Made by a program: the position numbers and the translations under genes. 64,000 nt of DNA, taken from NCBI RefSeq assembly GCF_003254395.2, contig NC_037643.1, forward strand, positions 12,356,963-12,420,962, in the 5' to 3' direction. How positions within the stretch are numbered: the stretch's first letter is position 1; the number at the start of each line of letters is the position of its first letter. The notes under the pieces were generated by a model. That model worked only from the letters and a program-made list of their open reading frames with translations. It ran no database searches and had not been told where the DNA came from. Shown piece after piece: positions 10,591 through 21,930 of this stretch. The DNA is from Apis mellifera. Taxonomy: Eukaryota; Arthropoda; Insecta; Hymenoptera; Apidae.

Positions 10591-12660
10591 CTCTCGAGCG
10601 GATGGCTTTTACATTTTCAAGCTTCTTGCACGGAAAGTCGCTCTTACATTCAAATCAAAAGGGTCGACCGCCTCGATGGAGGAGAGTGGCCCTCTCTCTC
10701 TTTCTCTAGCTATTCGTTATACCGCAACGGTTAAAGATTCATTCTGCAATAGTTTAAATCCAAGGCCGAGAGGCGCAATCTTCTACTATTTCGCCAGGTG
10801 TCCGGTGATGAGGCAATTTCTATCGGATCGCTCTTTTGTCCACGCGTATCTAACCCTTCTGACCCTCTGTCTCTTCTTCCTTTTTTTTTTATTTCGTACC
10901 ACCTCCTCCTCCCCACTTCGCTTTTAATCCCTTCTCTCTCTCTCTATCTCCCTCTATCTTGTGTTTGCTCGTTCTTTTATCTCATCCTTTCTTCTCCCTC
11001 TTTTTCCATCTTTTTGTTGCACCGTGACCAATCTTTTTTTTTTTTTTTTTTCGTCAACGAGAAAGGATCGAGTGGATAAAGAGAGGAGGGGGGAGGGAGA
11101 AGACTGTGACATCGTTGAACGTGTCCTAGAGTTTTCGAGCAGCTTGCACCTGTGCGACGACGAGTTAACGCCAGTCCTGTTACAAACGGAATTTTAAAAG
11201 TGGCGCGGATCTTGGAGCTTTTAATGGGTAAATAGTAGCAGTAGGGGCGGAGGAGAGGGGCGGAGAGAGGAGATCGGCCGGCGAAATTCGAGCACGAGAG
11301 TGGATCTCGGAATTATACAGAAGGTATAGAATTCGGGCCGAGGATATTTTCACGTCGATGAAATTTTTACGTCGTTTCGGATGGAGGAGACGATTAATTT
11401 TACGACGAACGATTTAATATCGATTCGATCGAATTTATTTCACGTGGATCGTCGTCGAGTTTAAATTTTTCCTTCGTATTCGTCGGTTTCGAGGATTTTT
11501 TTTTTTGGAGAATTTGATACTCTTCGAAGATACGTTCGAATTTTTATTCTCGGAATATTGGAAGTATTTTTAAACGAAGATTATCCTTAAACAGGACTTT
11601 ATTTCACGCGTAAAGTATGAAATAATTCGTTTGAAATTTTATTCATTTCAAATCGAGGATTTTTCCACAATACCTTTAAAAAAATTAAATAAAAAAGAAC
11701 CGTACGATGAATCTGAATATTGCTTCGCCTTTTCCATTTACCATTTATTTATTACCTCGAAAATTATCCAAATGATCGTTTGGAAATTCGAAATTGTCGA
11801 ATTATCTCTTATAAAAAGAAGAGATGAATTTATTTAAAATTCGTTTTTAACCGAAATCACGAGAATTTTTCCTCCCTGGAACTATATATAATATAACCCA
11901 ACGTAAAGTTCCATCAACGAAATTCAAACTAAATTAACCGTAACACGAAACGCTTAATTTTGATCGAACGTTTATTCGAAATTAACGTAGAGAATTCGAA
12001 TTCACGGGGGGGAGAGGAAGAGGAGAGGATAGTTCATTCTCGTGTCCGCTCGCCGTTTCGTTTTCTCTAACCACGGTGAAAGTCCGGGGCTCGTATTACG
12101 TTAAACATTCTATCCGTAAGTATCGGATTTAGCTCGTTGAAGATGAAAGGGCTGCTCACGTTTGGCTAATTGCTTCCTAATGGCTGCAAATATTACCTCT
12201 CGCCCTCCCTCCTTCCCTTTGTCCGTCTGTCTGCACACGGCTTCTAACACTGCGCCATTTCACCAACGTTCGATGCCTCGCCTAACAGCTTAATGGCGGT
12301 ATTATGTTGTACGGTAGACGAACCGATCAACAGCCGCATGTTGCCGATCGACAGTCGCTGCCTTGGTTTTGCAACGTCGCAAATCCAATTTCTTGCGTTA
12401 TCCTTTGATCGTAGTAACGCGATCATTCGTCGTTTGTTTGTAGAAACGATACGTTTCTTTGAGATCGACATTAATCAAGATGGATTCGGTTAAAGAATAT
12501 TTGCTACAGTTCATTTTAAAAAAAAAAATTTCGAAAAATATATTATTTTATGATAATGATGTCATATCTAAGCTAGATCGAGTAAAATAAATTAATTATT
12601 ATCGATTAAAAATAGTACAGAATATAATCATATTTTTAAAGTTATCCATTGCCAAAATTA
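10591..12660. other. Unique non-coding DNA with pyrimidine-rich segment
   Basis: Pyrimidine-rich sequence continues to about 11050, ending with a T tract of about 18 (11034-11051). From 11330 on it is AT-rich. A GC-balanced, CpG-rich islet at about 12240-12440 has open frames on both strands (12244-12471 -, 12293-12493 +), but I recognise no protein. Confidence 0.5.
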
Positions 12661-13392
12661 ATAAATTATATATTTGGTATTGAAGAACATATACAATATA
12701 TACAAGATATATAATATACGTATTAAAAAGATTAATACTTTTACTCTAATACGACAAACAAATTTATTAATTTCGACGTACATAATCTCAAAGGTTAGAT
12801 TATTCCATATATATTTGGTATTGAAGAATATATACAATATATATAAGATACATAATATATGTATTAAAAAGATTAATACTTTTACTCTAATACTTTTACG
12901 ACAAACAAATTTATTAATTTCGACGTACATAACCTCAAAGGTTAGATTATTCCATATATATTTGGTATTGAAGAATATATACAATATATATAAGATACAT
13001 AATATACGTATTAAAAAGATTAATACTTTTACTCTAATATTTTTACGACAAACAAATTTATTAATTTCGACGTACATAACCTCAAAGGTTAGATTATTCC
13101 ATATATATTTGGTATTGAAGAATATATACAATATATATAAGATACATAATATACGTATTAAAAAGATTAATACTTTTACTCTTTTACGACAAACAAATTT
13201 ATTAATTTCGACGTACATAACCTCAAAGGTTAGATTATTCCATATATATTTGGTATTGAAGAATATATACAATATATATAAGATACATAATATACGTATT
13301 AAAAAGATTAATACTTTTACTTTAATACTTTTACGACAAACAAATTTATTAATTTCGACGTACATAACCTCAAAAGTTAGATTATTCCACAA
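12661..13392. repeat. ~147-bp satellite array (about 5 units)
   Basis: The junction phrase gttagattattccat starts at 12794, 12941, 13088, 13229 and 13376, giving periods of 147, 147, 141 and 147 bp. A first incomplete unit starts near 12661. Length changes between units are of 6 bp, around taatactttta. Because all lengths are multiples of three, both strands stay open through the array (12674-13690 + and 12658-13392 -) and encode K/I/N-rich periodic peptides. This is most simply a non-coding minisatellite. Confidence 0.93.
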
Positions 13393-14548
13393 ACTGGCCT
13401 CTCAATTAATCCACCTTATCCGTTGCGTGATAATATTTTTCAAGAGATATAACATAATATACATTTGCTCGATTACTCTTGTTCGTTCCATTAACGGAAC
13501 GAAGGGAAAGGGAGCAAAAGAGAAGCAACAAGATTTATCCCGCAAAACGTCACACCGAGATCCTCGATTAGTCACAGAGCGAGCAGAGAGAGGTATGGTC
13601 ACGCGGGGCAATGAATTTAACCAACGATTTTTACGAGTCGCCGTTGCACGTCGCACGGGGGAAGGTCGGAAGCGACAGAACGAAACTTAATAAATTAATA
13701 GCGTAAACATCGAGACCAGCCTGTTTCGACGTTTCGCCGTGTGTCGCGCTGTGGAACGCGCTCGCGCATGCGTACGCGTGCCGGCTGCAACAGGACGCGA
13801 AATATATATATATTGCAGGTTAGTGGGAAAGAGATGAAAAGGCGTAGAACGGCCGCGGAAAATATCCGAGTGTATAAACCGCTGTCCTGCGTGATATATT
13901 TACTTAATAAACGCTCCGAACGGCAGGAAAATTTAAATTAAATTTATTCAGCGAAAATAGCGCGGAGGCGCGAGAACTGCATTGTTTGCGAATGGGCCAA
14001 ACACATCGAGTGGATGGTGCAGGTCAGAGAGAGGAAATCGAGGGACAAGAATAAAGGGACACGAAGAGGAGTGGTGGGAATGGGATACGCGCGTATAAAG
14101 ATAGAAAAGGAGAAAGAATGGAACGACGAATACCGAGAGAAATGGTGGAGAGGGAAATAACTGGCAAAGGACAAACTGTTGTAACGAAGTGAAACGCTCG
14201 AGAGAGGGAAATAGAAAGAGAGAGAGAAGGGAAAGAGAGCTATAAGAGGGAAGAAAAAAAAAATGTGGAAATACGTGCAATGAAAATGTGTCAAATTCGC
14301 GCGAGCATGTTTCATCGTTGCTATTCACCGAAATCCGACGAGAAAGGAAAGAAAGTTGGTGGCGATGACAGTTGCAACGGAGATATAGAAATAGCAAGAT
14401 AGACAGACGCAGATAGAAATATGGAAAAAATTACGGCTCATCGTTCGAATTTCCCGCGCTTCGTTGTTCTTGAATTATTCCGATTACGCGCGAATCGGTC
14501 ACGATGGCGCCACCGTCAATTTCTTGCTAACCGTTTTTTCTCGGCACT
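13393..14548. other. Unique DNA with purine-rich stretch
   Basis: About 13740-13800 is CpG-rich. About 14030-14275 is strongly purine-rich on the + strand, with GAGAGA words, and generates the F/S/L-rich minus-strand frames. A GGCGCC-containing motif (cgatggcgccacc) is at about 14502-14514. Confidence 0.55.
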
Positions 14549-14862
14549 TGTGGATTGGTAAATTTAATAAACTTTACTTAAAATTTAATTTTGATATAAA
14601 GATAATTTTTTTGAATTATAAATTATAATTGAAAGAATAAATTATCTTAGGGATAACAGCGTAATATCTTTCGATAGACCATATAGATAAAGATGTTTGC
14701 GACCTCGATGTTGAATTAAGATAAAAATTAGACGCAGTAGATTTAAGTCTGTTCGACTTTTAAAATCTTACATGATTTGAGTTCAAATCGACGCAAGTCA
14801 GATTGGTTTCTATCTATAATAAAAAATAAATTAATTGTACGAAAGGACTTTAATCTCGTGAC
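14549..14862 (+). pseudogene. Nuclear copy of mitochondrial 16S rRNA 3' region (NUMT)
   Basis: The stretch reads as the peptidyl-transferase domain (domain V) to near the 3' end of insect mitochondrial large-subunit rRNA, sense on the + strand. Landmarks in correct order and spacing are: tagggataacagcgtaat (from 14648), gacctcgatgttg (14701), ctgttcgactttt (14749), acatgatttgagttcaaatc (14770; the region of the usual 16S reverse-primer site), gattggtttctatct (14801) and gtacgaaaggac (14837-14848). A helix (gataattt with aaattatc) just upstream of the first landmark is also kept. The CpG-poor, AT-rich composition fits mitochondrial origin. Ends are approximate. The 5' similarity to insect 16S seems to begin around 14550-14562 and the 3' similarity stops near 14860. 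It is flanked by ordinary nuclear sequence, so it is an insertion and not a functional rRNA gene. Confidence 0.9.
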
Positions 14863-17800
14863 ATGATTAAACGTTCCTGATGTTTTTAGCTATTGCTTAT
14901 ATAGACAGATTTGATTGTGCATTTAATTTATCAAAGGAATGGAAAATGTTAATGAAGATATGTTGATTAGTTTTACGTAATTATTTCGGTCTTATGCGCT
15001 TGGATTTTGGATTATTGTTACATTTGTCAAGCTGAGGATATTATTTAAATTACGTCAATGCTTTCCAGGATACAAATATCATATATTTCTAAACGAATTC
15101 ATCCTTGCAAAATTATCGAACCAACGTTACAATTAATAACAATCTTTCTTCGAACAATAATCACATTGATCGTTCCACATTTCGGTTAACAAACATCCAG
15201 AAAATTTTCTTTCTCTTACGAACGTTATATTGAAAGCATTTCGCGAAGAATCCATCGCAAACAATCGCTTTTCCACGATTTCTGTGTTTCATGAGCGCGC
15301 ATCAAATTTCGCGTCTTTGCAAGGGAAAGAGATGCTGCGAAGAGAAATAGAACGTAGTGGTAATCGATAGTCAACACCGGATATATAACGCAGCTCGTCC
15401 GCGTGCCACCCGTGTGTCTACACTTGTCCTCCTTCCGACTCTCGAGCGCTGAAAGCATCTGGTTGGATAGTGGACACTCTACTTAGCGGAGAAGATGGAC
15501 CACCACCACCACCACCACCAACGGGGAAGGTAAAAGGTGGCCAAGACGTAGGATCCTCGACTATGTACCTATAGGCCCTTTTACATACATTTCAATCTGA
15601 ATACAAGTCCGGCCAACTCGCGCGTGGTGAAGGAGGGGTGCTTGTGCTTTCAAGGGCCGATGACCGGATACTGGACCGGCTGGAAAATCACGATCGAGGA
15701 CGCCGTTGAAAAATTGGCCATCGAAAGATTTTTGAAAACCTTTGAAAGAGACAGTGTCTGATTTTACTCTTTTGCAATTTAAATTTGTTTAAATATATAA
15801 CCTCTTATAATTGTGAATTAATTTAGAAATTTTTTTTTTCTCGAATAAATAAAATCGATACAAAATCATATGATACAAGAATAGTATTATGAGAGAGATT
15901 TGAAATTCTTATTATGATATATATTTTTTTAAACAAACGAGATTCGACGATGATTCGATATAATTTTGGAAGAGGAAGAAGGGGGATGTATGGTTGGACA
16001 AACAAAGGGATTATCGTAAATAAGGATAATCGTAACATCCGTGGCAATAAAAGTTCACGCGGCAATATGAAAAAAGCAATAAAGAATCGACAGAATGGCT
16101 GGATCACTTACATTGGCAAAAACAAACCGTAAGCTGCTCGATATTGGCCGAAACATTTTTTGAATTATTAGCCTCTGCATTCGAATCGTTGTCCTCCCTG
16201 CTCGAAGAGGCAATCGGTGAAATTCTATTTGGTGTATGGAGCATTGTGAAATGCGTTTTATTGCCGCACAGTTGAAAATTCACCCCCGTCTACGCGGCAC
16301 AATTACCGCTACTTTATTTGTAATATTTGAAAGGTATGATTCGTGCCCAAAAAATATTCCCCTGTCGCCTCGTGGCCTTGTGTTTTCCACATTTATAAAT
16401 CTCGATTGATTCTTCTTATTTCGAGCATTTTGGGTAAATGAAAGTTAGCAAAATAAACGGAGACATAAAAATCTTAAAAATGATCATTTAACATCATTGT
16501 GAAATGACAATGAATCGTAGTTGGGGATATCGTTCCATTTTTTTATTATAGATCTTCAATATTTTGTACATAAAATATTTCAAATTTCATTAAATTTATT
16601 TTTTACTCTAATGAAACAATTTTAAATTTTAAAGATAATTAAATGAATCATTAACAATTTTTGATTTTATCTTATGCTTTATTCTTTTTCATCTTTGCCA
16701 ACTTGAAGCTTGCAGTTTTAATAAAATTTTGCAATATCATATACTTAACTATTGTAATTAATTAAATTAAATTTAATTTGTTACGCGATAGTAATTAAAA
16801 TGTTATATCGCATGGTATATCATATTAGAAGTAGTATTTTATTAATTAATTGTAAGATGAACCGAAATCTCCATTACAAGCCCCTACGATGTATTGCAAT
16901 AAATAGTTCCTTTAGTCATCGATATCGACAACATTCCTATCGCTTTCGCAGCCTCTTCCTTCTCCATAGCTCTTACTTAATTACCTCTTAAATTCTGCAT
17001 CGGCAGCACGCCGTATTCATTACAGCCTTCTCGATTAAATTCTTCCCAGGTTCTTGCGACCGTTTACCTTGCTCCTCTGTGATTTCCTCTCTACCATGTT
17101 CCTGATTCAATTCCATTCTTACCCTCCTGAGGAACGAGTTGGAGGACAGCTCGACTTAACCGATAACTGGGCATTGGAAAAAAAAATAAAAAATTGTAGG
17201 AAAAAATTTATCGTCAAATGAACCGTGCAGAAGTTTAATTGAAATATGAATATTATTCACAATACCTTCTTCCTTAATTAACATAACGTTCCCTGTAACG
17301 TGGACAGATATAATATGTGATAGCCTTTATGACCAATTATTAATTTTTGGTGAAATTTTATTGCGTGTTAAAAAGAAATGAATTATATTTTTTAATTATA
17401 TTTTTTCATTACATTTTTACACTTCACAATTTCATTATTTTTCTTACTTTTTAAAGAGAATTTATCAAGCAAAAATTACCAAAAAGATACTTACCCTCAA
17501 TCTTTTAACTTTATCAATACATTCAATTCGAAGTTTCGAGAAAAAAATCTCTCACAATTTAGTTTCTTCTAAAAAGCCACTCAAAGCCACTTCCATATCT
17601 TCTAATCGCCCTGATAATTCACATATTCTGAATCTCCAAAATATTGAAACAATCTCGTGAAAAGTAGAATGAAACGCATCGAATTCACGCCTCGAGATTG
17701 GCAATTTGTTATGGCTGTCGCTCAGAGTGACACGTGACCGGTCTTCTACCCCCTCCTCGATCCCTTTCTTCGCGAGCTCGTGCCTCTATCGGCGAAAAAA

Positions 17801-18161
17801 AGAACTTACAACTTACTAGTGCACCCTGGTGTAAATGAATGTAACGAACAGTCGTAGAGAGAGAGAGAAAAAGAGAGAGAAGAAGAAATTCCTTTCCCGT
17901 TTCATTATTGCGCGCGCGTGGCAGCTCGGTTCGGTTACCTCGTAAACACCTCGCGAATAATCGGGTGAAACGGGAATTATTGCTGGTGGAATGTTGCACG
18001 GTGGGCCAGCTGCACCTTCCAGCCCCTTTATTCCCCCGGGAAACTTTTCGTATAACGCCACTTCCACCCCTGACCCGAAATTATGCGTTTGTTCCGGCGG
18101 ACGGGTAAAGTGAAACTTTTGGTGGGGCGAACGCCCTCGCGCAACCGGATACGCTGGCTCG
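14863..18161. other. Unique AT-rich non-coding DNA
   Basis: Holds a (CAC)n trinucleotide repeat (15499-15520), an AT-rich stretch at 16440-16800, and GA-rich sequence around 17854-17885. Open frames at 15225-15458, 15823-16132, 16800-16991 and 17709-18108 give no recognisable product. Confidence 0.55.
15499..15520. repeat. (CAC)7 trinucleotide repeat
   Basis: Seven uninterrupted ACC/CAC units in otherwise unique sequence. Confidence 0.9.
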
Positions 18162-18930
18162 GTTGCGTTTCTGCGGGGAATTTGGAGATTTTTTTTTTTG
18201 TAAGGGAACTTTGTTAACGGGCTTTCTTTTTTTTTTTTTTTTTTTTTCGTTGTTCCTTCGCGCTCTAGTTCTCTTGATCTTCGTCCGATTGTGCACGATT
18301 CCAGATGCGCAATGGATATATCGAGGAATTGAATTCTTGTACATTCGTTTTATATCTTTTTAGAATTTTTCTAAATTCTTGGATATTAGATTTTTAAAAA
18401 AGTTTTGGAAATACGATTGGTGGTTGCGTTTCTGCGAGGAATACGGAAATTTTGATAACGTTTCGTTTTATTTTGTTCTTTCGCCCTCTTGATCTTTGTC
18501 TGATTGTGCATGATGTGCAATGAATATATCGAGGAATTGAATTCTTGTACATTCGTTTTATATCTTTTTAGAATTTTTTTAAATTTTTGGATATTAGATT
18601 TTTGGAAAAGTTTTGGAAATACTGGATTGGTGGCTGCGTTTCTGCGAGAAATACGGAAATTTTGTTAACGTTTCGTTTTATTTTGTTCTTTAGCCCTCTG
18701 GCTCTTGATCTTTGTCTGATTGTGTCTGGTTGGGGATGAATTATGTACGGGGACGGTGTAATGGGTATCTTTGAGTAATGGATATACGTTGCACGTTCCT
18801 TGGGCGAATTGAGGCTTTGTCTGTTGTTGGTTTGATACTTGATACCTTCGTTTTATTTCTTCTTAGAATTCCGATTCCTCGTGAATTCCGATTTTTGGAT
18901 ATTAGATTTTTAACAAGTTTCTGCAAGGAA
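18162..18930. repeat. Degenerate tandem array (~210-260-bp units, 3-4 copies)
   Basis: Units begin near 18162, 18423 and 18633 with g(t/c)tgcgtttctgcg followed by aatttggaaatttt-type sequence. They continue through ctcttgatctt, tatcgaggaattgaattctt and ttttagaattttt. A decayed fourth start (tttctgcaaggaatttgg) is near 18910. Unit 1 carries a long T tract (18227-18247). Confidence 0.85.
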
Positions 18931-20997
18931 TTTGGAAATTTTTAGGGAGGGAATTTTGTTGATATTTCTTCGTTCGCTAGTTTCTCGATTCGAGGTGAAT
19001 TTTTGTACGAAAGTGTTGTAATGTATTTTTCTAATGAATATTCCTTGCACGTTTCTCGAAGAATTTTTACACTTTTGTTAAATTTTTTAAATCTTGAAAA
19101 GTTTATTGCGAGTAGAGTTTTCTTTTTTGAATAAAATTTGAAAAAAAGATATAAATAATAATTGATAAAAATTATTAAAAAAGAATAGTAAAATTTAAAC
19201 ATATATGCATTGTTATGCATTGTGAGGAATTTAATAATATTTTCAATAATATTTCCACTATTCTTAATGAATCTTTTGAAACTAATAAGAAATTTCAAGA
19301 TTTACATTTAAAATTAATTTATTTTCCAAAAAATCTATTTAGTTAAAAGTGAGATATTTGCGTAACATCTGTCGATTAAATGTCAATTATCGTTCATTTA
19401 TCTTCAATTTCGTTGCTTATCTTTAAGAAATTACTTTAACTCGATTTGATTGTTCTCATAAATCTTATATCTGGAATGAATTTTGTATTTTCGACTCGAT
19501 GATAAAATTAACTCAAAATATTCGAAGGAATAATCATGCTTATTCCAGTTCCCTCGAAAATGGGATATAATAAATTCCGAGTTGTGGACTTCTTGGATGG
19601 AAAAAAAAATCGATATTGAGAATTCCAAGAGATTTTTACACTTTTCAAAGTTATTAGAGGTAATAAAAATAATATTTTAATAACAACAGTGGAATATTTA
19701 TTTAATATTTAACCAATTTGAATTGAAATTGTTGCAATTCAATTTAAAAAAATAAGTTTATCACTATAATGCTTACCTTCTCCCAATCATTTTATCTCGA
19801 AGAGTTTCTTTTTTTTTTTTTTTAGACGAGCAATTAAAATTTACGTCCTCATCCATTCCATTCCTTCTATTATTTCAACTCGACATTTTATCGATATATT
19901 AACTCTTTTCGTTATTACCACATCGTTTCGTATCGCGTTAAAAACCCTTAGTTTAACTTGATTAAAACATTGAAATATCTTCGAAATAAGAATAGATTAA
20001 AAAGTAGATTATTTTTACAAAAAAAAAATCATCGTACATCTTTCTTCCACAACCGAAAAATTCTTCCAAAGGAAAAAAAAAAGGAAGTGCAAAGTAAGCG
20101 ATATCCAAGAACGATCTGTCGAATATTATGCACAAGTTCATCCACTTTAGACGGAGACATCCGGCCACGGTCGGTTGACACGTTCCATTTCGAAGGAAAG
20201 AAGACGTGGCGCAAATTGACGCGATTGTCGAATATTTCCCGCGCACCAACTTTTCATCCGATCAAGCGACGTCGAGGTTATGTATTAGTTATCATACTCT
20301 CAGACATTCACCCTCCCTCAAACACTTGAGGCGCATGCAAAACCCTTCCTTTCCCTTCCTAAGGCGGACTCTTGTGTAAACGTTTGCGTTAACCCAACCT
20401 ACGCGGCGATTTCTCCCACGTAATGCATCCGATCGATCGATTTAATCTCGATCTTCGACCGCATATTCATACCCTCCCCTCCTCCTCTAACTGAAAGCGC
20501 GCCAGTCCGTTTATCTCGCTCTATCATCGACTTCCTTCGATTTTCTTTTCTCTTCGAAACTCGCCGCAAAATCATTTTCTCGAAAAAAATCATCATTTTA
20601 CAATAATAATAAAACTTAATTCTTCCTCAAGCGTCGTCAATTTCATCGTCTTCAACTTTTAGAAATTCTCTCGTTTCAAAGAAAGGTGATATTGGAGGGC
20701 GGGACAAAAATCATAAACCGAATTCGATTCAATATTCCTCCATACATATTCTCCCATAACCTAACCACGCGGAAAAATCTTTCATCTCTTTCATCTATCG
20801 TCGAACATCGTCAAAGGAGAGAGAGATATCATTTTTCTCCGGTTATTTTTCTCCCTTGTTCCTCCAAAAAGAAAGAAAAAAATTTCGAGCCAGAGACAGA
20901 GACTCTCCCCCAATATGATTCTCGTTCGAAATTCGTCGATTTTATCTCTCTCATATATATACACGTATTGACCAAATTACAAAGATAAATATTAATA
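18931..20997. other. Unique AT-rich non-coding DNA
   Basis: Very AT-rich to about 19900, then mixed. Open frames on both strands at 18942-19298, 19431-19628, 19958-20329 and 20399-20596 are unrecognised. The element at 20998 is inserted at a TA dinucleotide (20996-20997). Confidence 0.55.
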
Positions 20998-21928
20998 TTG
21001 GGTTGGCAAGTAATTGTAAGTAATTGTGGATTTCAGTTGAAGTTGATGACGACCTAATCAAAGCAATAATCGATTCGGATCGTCACAGTACAACTCATGA
21101 GATTGCAGAGAAGCTTCATGTATCGCATATATACATTGAAAACCACTTAAAACAACTTGGCTATGTTCAAAAACTCGATACATGGGTTCCTCACGAACTG
21201 AAAGAAAAGCATTTAACGCAACGCATTAACAGCTGCGATTTGCTAAAGAAACGTAATGAAAATGATCCATTTTTAAAACGACTGATAACTGGCGATGAAA
21301 AATGGGTTGTTTACAACAATATCAAGCGGAAAAGATCGTGGAGCAGGCCACGTGAACCAGCTCAAACAACATCAAAAGCTGGTATTCGTCGAAAGAAGGT
21401 TTTGTTATCAGTTTGGTGGGATTACAAAGGAATTGTCTATTTTGAACTCTTACCACCCAACCGAACTTCTGTTGTCTACATTGAACAACTAACGAAATTA
21501 AATAATGCAGTTGAAGAAAAGCGGCTCGAATTGACAAGGTGTTGTATTCCATTATGACAATGCAAGGCCATACACATCTTTGGTCACTCGGCAAAAATTA
21601 TTGGAGCTTGGTTGGGATGTTTTGCCACATCTACCATATAGTCCTGACCTTGCACCATCTGATTACTTTTTGTTTCGATCTTTACAAAACTCCTTGAATG
21701 GTAAAAATTTCAATAATGATGATGATATCAAATCGTACCTGATTCAGTTTTTTGCTAATAAAAACCAGAAGTTTTATGAACGTGGGATTATGATGCTGCC
21801 TGAAAGATGGCAAAAGGTCATTGATCAAAATGGGCAACACATTACAGAATAAAGTTATTTAGTTCCATGAAAAAATTGTCTTTGATTTTCTAAAAAAAAA
21901 ATCCGCAATTACTTAGTTGCCAACCGTA
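20998..21928 (+). mobile_element. mariner-family (Tc1/mariner) DNA transposon, internally deleted
   Basis: The element is bounded by inverted repeats. The left end starts ttgggttggcaag (20998). The right end, read on the minus strand, starts tacggttggcaactaag. Both continue agtaattg(t/c)ggatt. TA dinucleotides flank both ends (20996-20997 and 21929-21930), as expected for mariner insertion. At about 931 bp it is roughly 350 bp shorter than a typical full mariner. The missing part is the 5' third, because the left repeat runs almost directly into mid-transposase coding sequence near 21035. The left repeat has an extra copy of gtaattg. It is non-autonomous and almost certainly a fossil, but with recognisable ends it could in principle have been mobilised in trans. 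Confidence 0.95.
21024..21852 (+). pseudogene. mariner transposase, N-terminally deleted and frameshifted
   Basis: The first open segment (21024-21557, no ATG) encodes the second helix-turn-helix (about residues 11-48 of this frame) and the WVPHEL linker (residues 54-59). It then carries the start of the DDE/D catalytic domain with first aspartate in TGDEKW (codon 21294-21296), and the WW..GIVYFELLPPN region. After a frameshift near 21530-21540 the reading moves to another frame and gives VVFHYDNARPY, with second Asp at 21556-21558. It continues to YSPDLAPSDYFLF, with third Asp at 21661-21663, and ends HITE and a stop at 21850-21852. Thirty-four residues separate the second and third Asp, which is the D,D34D signature of mariner. 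About 100 N-terminal residues including the first DNA-binding helix-turn-helix are missing. All three catalytic residues remain, yet the protein is broken by deletion and frameshift. In full-length relatives the enzyme binds the inverted repeats and performs cut-and-paste transposition. Confidence 0.95.
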
Positions 21929-21930
21929 TA

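Noticed and set aside
9795..10927. Serine/leucine-rich or arginine/glutamate-rich proteins
   Set aside because: The frames follow polypyrimidine and polypurine tracts and have no recognisable domain.
12661..13392. CRISPR array
   Set aside because: The units are contiguous tandem repeats without unique spacers, and the DNA is eukaryotic.
12658..13690. Repeat protein encoded by the 244- and 338-codon frames
   Set aside because: Both strands are open simply because the AT-rich satellite unit length is divisible by three. The composition is K/I/N/F-rich and no domain is visible.
14648..14665. I-SceI homing endonuclease site
   Set aside because: tagggataacagcgtaat differs by one base from the I-SceI site. 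The resemblance exists because that enzyme targets mitochondrial large rRNA, and here the stretch is part of the NUMT.
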